Of a stretch of DNA of 45,320 nt, positions 25,143 to 31,461 are shown one piece after another. The DNA lies in assembly GCA_021204905.1 (NCBI GenBank), contig JAJPYN010000017.1, forward strand, positions 1 to 45,320, written 5' to 3'. The notes beneath the pieces were generated by a model. It searched no databases, was not told the origin of the DNA, and was given only the letters and a program-made list of their open reading frames with translations. The position numbers and the translations under genes were made by a program. This DNA is from Prevotella sp. (lineage in GTDB: Bacteria > Bacteroidota > Bacteroidia > Bacteroidales > Bacteroidaceae). Numbering within the stretch: position 1 is the stretch's first letter; each line of letters opens with the position of its first letter.

Positions 25143-25853
25143 TTAATTATGCACAAGCGTGCCGATGTCCTCGCCGCGCAGCACGCGCAGGAGGTTGCCG
25201 GGGATGTCCATATTAAACACGTAGATGGGCAGGTTGTTCTCCATGCACATCGCCGTGGCGGTGATGTCCATCACCCTCAACCCGCGCGCGAGGACCTCGG
25301 CGTAGGTGATGTCGTGAAACTTTGTCGCCGCGGGGTCCTTCTCCGGGTCGGCGGAATAGACGCCGTCCACGCGCGTGCCTTTGAGCATTGCATCGGCCTC
25401 GATCTCGATGCCGCGGAGGCTCGACCCGGTGTCGGTGGTGAAATACGGGCTGCCCGTGCCGGCGGCAAGGATGGCGATCTCGCCGCGCTGCATGGCCTCG
25501 ATGGCGCGCCATTTCGTGTAAAACTCGCCGACGGGCTCCATGCGGATGGCGGTGAACAGGCGGTTCTTCTGACCGATGGCGTCGAGCGCGGACGAGAGGG
25601 CGAGCGCGTTGATCACCGTGGCGCACATGCCCATCTGGTCGCCTTTCACGCGGTCGAACCCTTTGCCTGCGCCGGACAGGCCGCGGAAGATGTTGCCGCC
25701 GCCGATGACGATGGCAATCTCGATGCCCGTCGCCGCAGCTTCTTTTATCTGCGCGGCATATTCGCTAAGTCGCTGAGTATCAATACCTTGCTTCGCGTTT
25801 GCAGCCAAACTTTCGCCTGAGAGTTTGAGCAGAATTCTTTTGTATCGTGCCAT
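25143..25853 (-). CDS. pyrH: UMP kinase
   Basis: It phosphorylates UMP to UDP. The 236 residues begin MARYKRILLKLSGESL. I choose the ATG at 25853 because a -7 box (25872-25879) overlaps the start of the longer open frame at 25874. Motifs are IGGGNIFRGLSG, TVINALALSSALD, GTGSPYFTTDTGSSLRGIE and the C-terminal MDITATAMCMENNLP. The length is normal. It stands alone with its own promoter and is convergent with the PIN gene. Confidence 0.96.
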   Translation of the reverse strand: MARYKRILLKLSGESLAANAKQGIDTQRLSEYAAQIKEAAATGIEIAIVIGGGNIFRGLSGAGKGFDRVKGDQMGMCATVINALALSSALDAIGQKNRLFTAIRMEPVGEFYTKWRAIEAMQRGEIAILAAGTGSPYFTTDTGSSLRGIEIEADAMLKGTRVDGVYSADPEKDPAATKFHDITYAEVLARGLRVMDITATAMCMENNLPIYVFNMDIPGNLLRVLRGEDIGTLVHN

Positions 25854-25871
25854 AGGATTTAGGATTTCTTG

Positions 25872-25879
25872 CAAAGTTA
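25872..25879 (-). promoter_or_regulatory. -7 box for pyrH
   Basis: TAACTTTG on the minus strand matches TAnnTTTG and lies 18 nt before the ATG at 25853. Confidence 0.6.
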
Positions 25880-25921
25880 TGAAAACAAACGGATTTTGCC
25901 GCCGAACGGCCGTTTTTTGCG

Positions 25922-26638
25922 CTAAATGACAAATTGCAACTCGCCGAAGGTGTAGCTGCGGAGGGTGCCGGCGGCGTCGCGCAGGATGATGCGTCCGCTC
26001 GGTTCGACGTGCTGAATTTCGGCTTCAAACCTTCCGCCGGCATCGATGAAAAAGTGCCGCTCGCCACGGCGGTAGAGCGCGGCGTTGTACTCGCTGCGGA
26101 CGGCCGGGAAATCGGCTTCGGACAGGTTTATGACGCGGCGTTCGAACTGTTCGAGGATAGCGTTAAGAAGCGCTTCGCGGTCGATGTCGCGGCCGGTTAA
26201 CTGTCTGAGCGACAAGGGGTTAGGTGCGGCGTGGAACTGCTGTTGGTTCACGTTCAGTCCGATGCCGAAGATGCAGTCTTGCACTTTCCGGCCGCTGACA
26301 GTGGTCTCGATGAGCGTGCCGGAGAGCTTGCGGTCGCGCAGGTAGATGTCGTTGGGCCATTTCAGCGTACACGCGGCGTAGGGCAGCAGGGCGTTGCGCA
26401 GGGCGAGGGCGGCGGCCATCGAGAGGATGAACTGGTCGCGCGCGGGTATGTTTTCGGGCGAGATTTTAATTGAGAAAAGCAGGTTTTTGCCGGCCTCGCT
26501 CTCCCACGAGTTTGTGCCTTGTCCGCGCCCGTGCGTCTGGAATTCGGCTGTGGCGACAAGGTTCGTCTCGCCGGTTTTAGCGCGCAGGAAATCGTTTGTG
26601 GACGGCACTTCGCCGAGCGTGAAGCGTGTCCATCTCAT
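25922..26638 (-). CDS. birA: Biotin-[acetyl-CoA-carboxylase] ligase
   Basis: It attaches biotin to carboxyl-carrier proteins. At 238 residues it is the short form without an N-terminal DNA-binding domain, so it should not act as the biotin repressor. Motifs are VPSTNDFLRA, the biotinyl-AMP loop GRGQGTNSW (37-45, close to the usual GRGRxGxxW), KWPNDIYL (93-100) and KLSGTLIE with FGIGLNVN. The start overlaps the yraN stop by 4 nt. It is the last gene of the rsmI-lipoprotein-tadA-yraN-birA run. Confidence 0.95.
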   Translation of the reverse strand: MRWTRFTLGEVPSTNDFLRAKTGETNLVATAEFQTHGRGQGTNSWESEAGKNLLFSIKISPENIPARDQFILSMAAALALRNALLPYAACTLKWPNDIYLRDRKLSGTLIETTVSGRKVQDCIFGIGLNVNQQQFHAAPNPLSLRQLTGRDIDREALLNAILEQFERRVINLSEADFPAVRSEYNAALYRRGERHFFIDAGGRFEAEIQHVEPSGRIILRDAAGTLRSYTFGELQFVI

Positions 26639-27009
26639 AGCAGGCAGGGGTTGAACGCGTCTTCGATGTGCCGGATTTTCGGCGTGCCGTCGGCATTTCT
26701 CACCACGGCGATGATGTCGAAGCGCGGCTCCATCGCGGAGGGTTTCATTTTGAGATAGGTGTTGGCGGCGATGGCGAGGTTGCGCATCTTCGCGGGCGTT
26801 ACGGCGTCGACCGGGTCGAAGATTTTGTCGTCCGCGCGCGTCTTCACTTCGGCGAAAATAATCTCGGTGTTGTCGGGCGAGGCGGCGATGATGTCGAGGT
26901 CGCGGTGGCCGGATTTCCAGTCGCGGTCGATGATGGCATAGCCTTTATTTTCAAGGTATTTCGCGGCGCAGTCCTCGCCCCATGAGCCGAGTTGGTTGTG
27001 TTGTGCCAT
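26635..27009 (-). CDS. yraN: YraN/UPF0102 family nuclease-fold protein
   Basis: A 124-residue protein of the UPF0102 family, which has an endonuclease-like fold: LGSWGEDCAAKYLENKGY, then DRDWKSGHRDLDIIA and IIFAEVKTR, with the conserved Glu/Asp/Glu-x-Lys set of restriction-like nucleases. The cellular role is not settled. The stop overlaps birA by 4 nt, and the gap to tadA is 3 nt, so it is firmly within an operon. Confidence 0.92.
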   Translation of the reverse strand: MAQHNQLGSWGEDCAAKYLENKGYAIIDRDWKSGHRDLDIIAASPDNTEIIFAEVKTRADDKIFDPVDAVTPAKMRNLAIAANTYLKMKPSAMEPRFDIIAVVRNADGTPKIRHIEDAFNPCLL

Positions 27010-27012
27010 GAC

Positions 27013-27507
27013 CTATCTTTTGCTTTTGAAAAACTGTTGCACGAGCGTTTTGCACTCGTCCTCCATCACGCCGGAGGTTACTTTTGTTTGCGGGTGAAGG
27101 GCGTGCGGGGCGAGGAGCGTGAAGCCGCGTTTGTCGTCGGGCGCACCGTAAACCACGCGTGGAATTTGCGCCCAACCTATTGCACCGGCGCACATCGGGC
27201 AAGGCTCAACGGTAACGTATAACGTGCTGTCTTTCAAGTACTTACCGCCAATAGCATTTGCTGCCGACGTGATGGCTTGCATCTCGGCGTGAGCTGTAAC
27301 GTCGTTGAGGCGCTCGGTGAGGTTATGCGCCCGCGCGATGATTTTGTTCCGGCTCACGATGACGGCGCCGACGGGTACTTCGCCTTCCGCCGCAGCGAGC
27401 CGCGCTTCGTGCAATGCCTGCGCCATAAACCGGCGGTCGTCGTCGGGCGTTGCGCTATTTGACGAGGACGACGAGGTACTTGCTTGTGCTCCAGAATTTG
27501 TCGGCAT
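27013..27507 (-). CDS. tadA: tRNA-specific adenosine deaminase-like nucleoside deaminase
   Basis: It converts A34 to inosine in tRNA-Arg (TadA) or belongs to a close guanine-deaminase relative. The zinc site is complete: HAE (73-75) and PCPMC (102-106). VPVGAVIV and HNLTERLNDVTAHAEMQ are also typical. Only two ATGs could start it. The one at 27507 gives 164 residues but overlaps the upstream lipoprotein gene by 53 nt and begins with a Ser-rich stretch. The one at 27426 would cut off residues (DRRFM) that resemble the family start. I keep the longer form. Confidence 0.9.
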   Translation of the reverse strand: MPTNSGAQASTSSSSSNSATPDDDRRFMAQALHEARLAAAEGEVPVGAVIVSRNKIIARAHNLTERLNDVTAHAEMQAITSAANAIGGKYLKDSTLYVTVEPCPMCAGAIGWAQIPRVVYGAPDDKRGFTLLAPHALHPQTKVTSGVMEDECKTLVQQFFKSKR

Positions 27508-28309
27508 CTTTTATGCGAAGAATGTACTGTTTATTGGCATCTTGGAGCAGCGTGTAGCTGTCGGCGGGGTGCGCGGTGAGCACTTTTGCGGACTTGGAAT
27601 AGAGTTTGATTTCTTTGTCGACGCGGATGTCGATTTTCGTGAAATAGTTCTGGTTGAACGACGAGCGGAGCACTTGGTTGTCGGAGATGATGTGCTGGTC
27701 TTTGAGCTCTTTTTTCGTGCCGAAGACGTACCACGCGGTGTTGAGCGCCTTGTCTTGCGACGAGATGGTTTGCGCCTTCGAGGTGTTCTCCTGCGTCAGG
27801 TTGCTCACGTTGGTCTCGAGGGTGCTGACGGTCTCGCCGAGTTCGGCAATTTGGATGTTTTTCTGTTCGAGTTCGGCGCGCAGGCCTTGCAGTTCTTCCT
27901 CTTTCCGGGCGAGCTCTTCGGTGAGCGTGTCGATGGTTTTCTTGAGCTGTTCGCCTTCGACGGTGCTCTCGCGCAGCTGGTTGCGCAGCTTGGCCACGAG
28001 TTCGCGGTTGAGCCTCATCTGCTCGGAGATCACCTGCATGTATTTCTTAATCTGCTCGGTGTTGTTCGCGTTCTCGTCGTCTTTGAGCAGCGTTACTTTG
28101 TTTTCGGCCTCGGTGATAATGCGGAGGCCTTCTTGAATCTCGTTGAACGTGGCGAGCATGTCGTTGATCTCGGCGTCTTTCTGGCGGTTGGCGAGCATAA
28201 GCGAATCGATGCGTTGCTCGTTGGCGTCGTCTTTCTCAGCGTTTTTGTTTTGGCACGCACCGAGCATGAGGAGTGCGGCGAAGATGGTAATAAATACAGG
28301 GTGTTTCAT
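27455..28309 (-). CDS. Coiled-coil lipoprotein, possibly of the Cbp1 adhesin family
   Basis: A 284-residue lipoprotein: signal peptide with lipobox LMLGAC (Cys19), a short acidic region, then a long coiled coil from about 30 to 190 (heptads such as LTEELARKEEELQGLRAEL), and a small C-terminal beta-rich domain (about 195-284). The layout and the phrase ATFNEIQEGLRIITEAEN remind me of Bacteroidales proteins annotated as Cbp1 collagen-binding adhesins; this is from memory. It would be tethered to a membrane. It overlaps rsmI by 4 nt and the tadA start by up to 53 nt. Confidence 0.8.
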   Translation of the reverse strand: MKHPVFITIFAALLMLGACQNKNAEKDDANEQRIDSLMLANRQKDAEINDMLATFNEIQEGLRIITEAENKVTLLKDDENANNTEQIKKYMQVISEQMRLNRELVAKLRNQLRESTVEGEQLKKTIDTLTEELARKEEELQGLRAELEQKNIQIAELGETVSTLETNVSNLTQENTSKAQTISSQDKALNTAWYVFGTKKELKDQHIISDNQVLRSSFNQNYFTKIDIRVDKEIKLYSKSAKVLTAHPADSYTLLQDANKQYILRIKDADKFWSTSKYLVVLVK

Positions 28310-29004
28310 ATTTCGGAATGTTTAATGTCGTCTTTCGGTTTGCCGCCGACGATGATGACGAATTCGCCGCGCGGCATGGCGGTTTCAAAATGTTCTGTTA
28401 ACTCTCCTAACGTGGCGCGAAGGATCTCTTCGTGGAGCTTTGAAATCTCGCGCGCCACGGCTGCGGGGCGGTCGTTGCCGAAGGTCTCGGCGAGCTGTCT
28501 TAGCGTTCGCGCCACCCTCCGCGGCGACTCGTAGAACACCATTGTGCGCGGCTCGTTTTTTAATGCTTCGAGACGTGTGGCGCGACCTTTTTTCACGGGA
28601 AGAAAACCCTCGAAACAGAAGCGGTCGCAAGGCAATCCCGAGGCGGCGAGGGCGGGGATGCAGGCTGTCGCGCCGGGCAGACATTGGACGACGGCACCGG
28701 CACGTGCGGCCTCGCGTGCGAGCAGGAAACCGGGGTCGCTGATGCCCGGCGTACCCGCGTCGCTAATCAGTGCGACGGTCTGCCCTTCGGCGAGGCGGCT
28801 GACGATGGCGGCAACGGTCTGGTGCTCGTTGAATTTATGGTGCGCCACGAGGCGGTTGCGGATGTCGTAATGCTTCAACAGGACGCCCGACGTGCGCGTG
28901 TCCTCGGCGAGGATGACGTCGGCTTCGCGCAGGATGCGGATGGCCCGGAGCGTCATGTCCTCCATGTTTCCCACGGGCGTGGGGACGATGTAGAGTGTGC
29001 CCAT
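28306..29004 (-). CDS. rsmI: 16S rRNA (cytidine1402-2'-O)-methyltransferase
   Basis: A 232-residue SAM-dependent enzyme that methylates C1402 of 16S rRNA. The N-terminal LYIVPTPVGNMEDMTLRAI, then DVILAEDTRTSGVLLKHY, LISDAGTPGISDPGFLL and CFEGFLPVKKGRATRLE are hallmark motifs of this tetrapyrrole-methylase-fold family. The length is normal. It leads a five-gene operon. Its start codon lies inside a 24-bp tandem duplication that also carries the promoter box. Confidence 0.95.
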   Translation of the reverse strand: MGTLYIVPTPVGNMEDMTLRAIRILREADVILAEDTRTSGVLLKHYDIRNRLVAHHKFNEHQTVAAIVSRLAEGQTVALISDAGTPGISDPGFLLAREAARAGAVVQCLPGATACIPALAASGLPCDRFCFEGFLPVKKGRATRLEALKNEPRTMVFYESPRRVARTLRQLAETFGNDRPAAVAREISKLHEEILRATLGELTEHFETAMPRGEFVIIVGGKPKDDIKHSEI

Positions 29005-29046
29005 TGCTTGCTTGCAAATTATGCCCGTTGCTTGCTTGCAAATGTA
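28999..29046. repeat. 24-bp tandem duplication across the rsmI start codon
   Basis: Units 28999-29022 and 29023-29046 differ at one internal base and at their last three bases. The unit next to the gene carries the rsmI ATG; in the outer unit the same position reads ACG. The outer unit also contains the -7 box. Confidence 0.85.
29039..29046 (-). promoter_or_regulatory. -7 box for the rsmI operon
   Basis: TACATTTG on the minus strand matches TAnnTTTG, 34 nt before the ATG. The matching place in the inner repeat reads ATAATTTG, which has lost the correct spacing. Confidence 0.5.
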
Positions 29047-29206
29047 ACGAAAATCGCGTTCCGCCGCAACTTTCGCCGCTTTTATTGCGCTTTGTGAAAA
29101 AGAAATAGGGCAGGGCGGAAAGGTTTCGGAAAGTAAGAAAATGCGCGAATTGAGAATTATAAAAGGCGTTTAGGATGGCGAACTTGCCAATTCTTTCCGT
29201 ACTTGC

Positions 29207-29247
29207 AACTATTATTTTCGCACTCTAAACTATTATTTTGCGCCCTA
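29207..29247. repeat. Two tandem copies of a 20-21-bp unit
   Basis: Units start at 29207 and 29228, both reading AACTATTATTTT. A third partial unit (AACTTTGAGCCCT) follows. They lie in the non-coding stretch between the broken toxin and rsmI and share the CTAAACT core with the array at 11987-12053. Confidence 0.75.
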
Positions 29248-29316
29248 AACTTTGAGCCCTTTGTTGAATGGTACTTGCGGCGAACCCTTTGCTCACTTGC
29301 GCTTTCCGCAGCGTGT

Positions 29317-29442
29317 TTATCGTATGTTTTGGTGGAATGCCAGTCCGTGCTCAACGTAATTGGGAAACTGCCGGTCGGAACTTAGAAGTATAGCTTTGTC
29401 GTGGAGAAAGATGACGATGTTTGTGTCGAGGTAGAGCTTCAT
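29317..29442 (-). pseudogene. PIN-domain toxin with an internal deletion
   Basis: The frame encodes only 41 residues: the first 13 or so match the start of the intact toxin at 24638 (LYLDTN) and the last 27 match its end (DKA, SSDRQFP, YVEHGL, FHQN). About 98 residues are missing without a frame shift, including the counterparts of Glu45 and Asp103, so nuclease activity should be lost. It starts inside the stop codon of the antitoxin-like gene, just as in the intact copy. Confidence 0.9.
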
Positions 29443-29603
29443 TTCATCACGGCTCTCATGTCCTTGATGACGAGGAACGTCTTTTCGCTGTCGTCTTTGA
29501 GCAGCCACTCGCCGAACTTGTTGAGTTTCTCCGGCAGCTTCGCCCTCCTTTCCTCGTAGGTCATCTCGGACCACTTCTTCTCGTTTTTCTTCCTTCTTGG
29601 CAT
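29439..29603 (-). CDS. Putative antitoxin, paralogue of the gene at 24480
   Basis: A 54-residue protein with an intact frame, very similar to the 53-residue protein of pair 1 (shared KNEKKWSEMTYEERRA, LPE, LNK, GEW and an acidic C-terminal half). Its partner has lost its active core, so it no longer guards a working toxin at this locus. It may be kept by chance, or it could still bind the intact PIN protein made elsewhere in the window. No DNA-binding motif is recognised. Confidence 0.7.
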   Translation of the reverse strand: MPRRKKNEKKWSEMTYEERRAKLPEKLNKFGEWLLKDDSEKTFLVIKDMRAVMK

Positions 29604-29624
29604 AATCGTGTTTGTTTTTCGCGC

Positions 29625-29632
29625 CAAAGTTA
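29625..29632 (-). promoter_or_regulatory. -7 box of toxin-antitoxin-like pair 2
   Basis: TAACTTTG on the minus strand matches TAnnTTTG. The upstream CCCGGAATTTTATA is identical to that of pair 1. Confidence 0.6.
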
Positions 29633-29678
29633 TAAAATTCCGGGCAAAATGGAAACAAGTTGCGGGCAAATGGCGCAC

Positions 29679-29716
29679 AAAAACCGGCAGGAGCGGTTTG
29701 CCCCCACCGGCTTTTT
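29679..29716. terminator. Bidirectional terminator
   Basis: An 11-bp stem with G-T pairs (29684-29694 with 29700-29710) has an A-run on its left and a T-run on its right, so it can act on both strands. On the minus strand it ends the SusCD transcript before toxin-antitoxin-like pair 2. Confidence 0.75.
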
Positions 29717-29740
29717 ATTAACATTCGAACGCTGTTTTTA

Positions 29741-29784
29741 AGCGACTAAGGACAGCCTTTTTAGCGACTAAGGACAGCCTTTTA
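29741..29784. repeat. 22-bp tandem duplication at the susD stop codon
   Basis: Units start at 29741 and 29763 (AGCGACTAAGGACAGCCTTT) and are identical over at least 20 bases. The last bases form the susD TAA. Confidence 0.9.
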
Positions 29785-31446
29785 ATACCCTGCATTCTGG
29801 CTCCAGTTGGTATTGGTCTCCATCACGCTTTCGGGCACGGGCATCAGGCGGCGCCACAGCTCGGTTTTTGCGCCGGGGTTGATGTCGTTTTTGAAGCCCC
29901 AATCATCCTCGAACATGCCGAAGCGGATGAGGTCTTGCCGGCGCCACATCTCGCAGATGAATTCGCGTCCGCGCTCGTCGATGAGCACCTGCTTCGTTAC
30001 CGTGCCTTCAACATCCTCCACGTGCGCCGCGCCGGAGCAGTCGCGCACCTCATTAATCAGCGAGGCGGGAGTGGCGCCCTTTGTGGCTGTCGCGCCGCGG
30101 AAGATGGCCTCGGCCTTAGTGAGAAGGATGTCGGCATAGCGGAAGATGGGCACATCGTTGCCGCCCTTGACGTTCCACAGGCTGTACGTGTCCGGCGTGC
30201 AAGGGTATTTGTAGAGCCGGTAGCCCTCCTGCAGATTAACCGGGTCGGAGTTCTCGCCCACGTCGAGCGTCGAGAAATCCTGCCATTCGGCATCCTCGAT
30301 CGGCGTGAAGACAACGGGCTCGCCGAGGTGGTAAAGGACGGTCGATGTCAGCGCGTAATCGTTGTAATAATCCCTGACATACTGCGTGCCTTTGAGCACC
30401 ATATCGTTGCGCTCGTCGCCGGGCAGGGTGTAGCGTGCCGCCGCTTCGGGCGTGAGCACCCAGATGCCGCCGCCGTTCTTCGAGTTCTGGAAGCCCCACT
30501 GACCGGTGGGATTACCGTCGGCGTCGGTGGTCTCTTGGTTGTTCCTGTACGCGAGGAAGCGGTCGAGCTCGTGTCCGCCGTCGTAGTCTGTGCCGAGGCT
30601 CTCCGGGTCGAAGGGCATGGCGTAGATGAAGTCGGTGGTCTGCACGCCGTTGTCGGGCCAGAATTTCTTATGATAGCCTGTGCCGACGGAGAATATGCCC
30701 GAGTCGATGATAGCGTCGCAAGCGGCTACGCAGTCGTTGAGCTTCGGGTTCGGCGTGTTGTAATCCACGGTCGTGATGTCGTTCGTGTAAACGCCCCAGT
30801 TGAGGTAGAGCTTTGCCAGCAGCGCATACGCCATCCACTTGTTCGGGCGGCCGTAGGTGTCGTCATTGTTCTCCTCCGACAGTTGCGGTATTACTGCGAG
30901 CAGCTCGCTCTCGATATATTCCGCCACTTCGGCTCTCGGCGAGCGCACCATCTCCTCATCGTCGTCAAGGACGTGGTTCAGCAGCGGGGTGTCGCCGTAG
31001 AGGTCCATTATCATATAAAGATAGAAGGCGCGGATGGCACGCAGCGGAGCAACAAGGTCGTTGTCGAGCGTCGGGCCGCCCAGCTCGGAGATAATGGTGT
31101 TCGTGTAGGTGCAACCCGACATCATCTCCTCCATCAGGCCCACTCCCGGGGTGTCGTATCTCAGGTCGTGGGTCTCGGGGAACAGCATGCGGCCGTTGTC
31201 ATACCAGCCGCCGTTCATGCAGACAGCCATGAGCTCGTCGCCTTGCAGCATGACGCCTTCCCAGAAATTGCGTCCGAGCCCCGTCTCGTTGCGCATATAG
31301 TAATAGCAGCCCTCGAGCTTGGCGTTCACTGCAATATCGTTGTCGGGGTACGAGGTGTACTGCGAGTTGATTTCCGTATCGAGGTCCGTGCAGGCGCATA
31401 CTAATGCCAGCACAGCCGGAAGCATTAAGAATTTTATATATTTCAT
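29782..31446 (-). CDS. SusD/RagB-like nutrient-binding outer-membrane lipoprotein
   Basis: A 554-residue lipoprotein: signal peptide with a lipidation Cys at residue 19 (LALVCACTDLDTE), then the SusD helical repeat fold (ACDAIIDSGIF, YADILLTKAEAIFRG, LIDERGREFICEMWRRQDLIRFG are typical). SusD proteins form the lid of the SusC channel on the cell surface and capture glycans or peptides. It follows susC by 15 nt. No glycoside hydrolase, sulfatase or regulator lies beside it, so the substrate cannot be guessed from a PUL. A 22-bp duplication overlaps its stop. Confidence 0.95.
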   Translation of the reverse strand: MKYIKFLMLPAVLALVCACTDLDTEINSQYTSYPDNDIAVNAKLEGCYYYMRNETGLGRNFWEGVMLQGDELMAVCMNGGWYDNGRMLFPETHDLRYDTPGVGLMEEMMSGCTYTNTIISELGGPTLDNDLVAPLRAIRAFYLYMIMDLYGDTPLLNHVLDDDEEMVRSPRAEVAEYIESELLAVIPQLSEENNDDTYGRPNKWMAYALLAKLYLNWGVYTNDITTVDYNTPNPKLNDCVAACDAIIDSGIFSVGTGYHKKFWPDNGVQTTDFIYAMPFDPESLGTDYDGGHELDRFLAYRNNQETTDADGNPTGQWGFQNSKNGGGIWVLTPEAAARYTLPGDERNDMVLKGTQYVRDYYNDYALTSTVLYHLGEPVVFTPIEDAEWQDFSTLDVGENSDPVNLQEGYRLYKYPCTPDTYSLWNVKGGNDVPIFRYADILLTKAEAIFRGATATKGATPASLINEVRDCSGAAHVEDVEGTVTKQVLIDERGREFICEMWRRQDLIRFGMFEDDWGFKNDINPGAKTELWRRLMPVPESVMETNTNWSQNAGY

Positions 31447-31461
31447 AGTTGTACAGCGGGG

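Noticed and set aside
29207..29247. Possible CRISPR-like repeats
   Set aside because: The copies are directly adjacent without spacers, and no cas gene is present.
29157..29354. 65-codon minus-strand frame beside the broken toxin
   Set aside because: It consists largely of the 20-21-bp tandem repeats and non-coding DNA and has no family resemblance.
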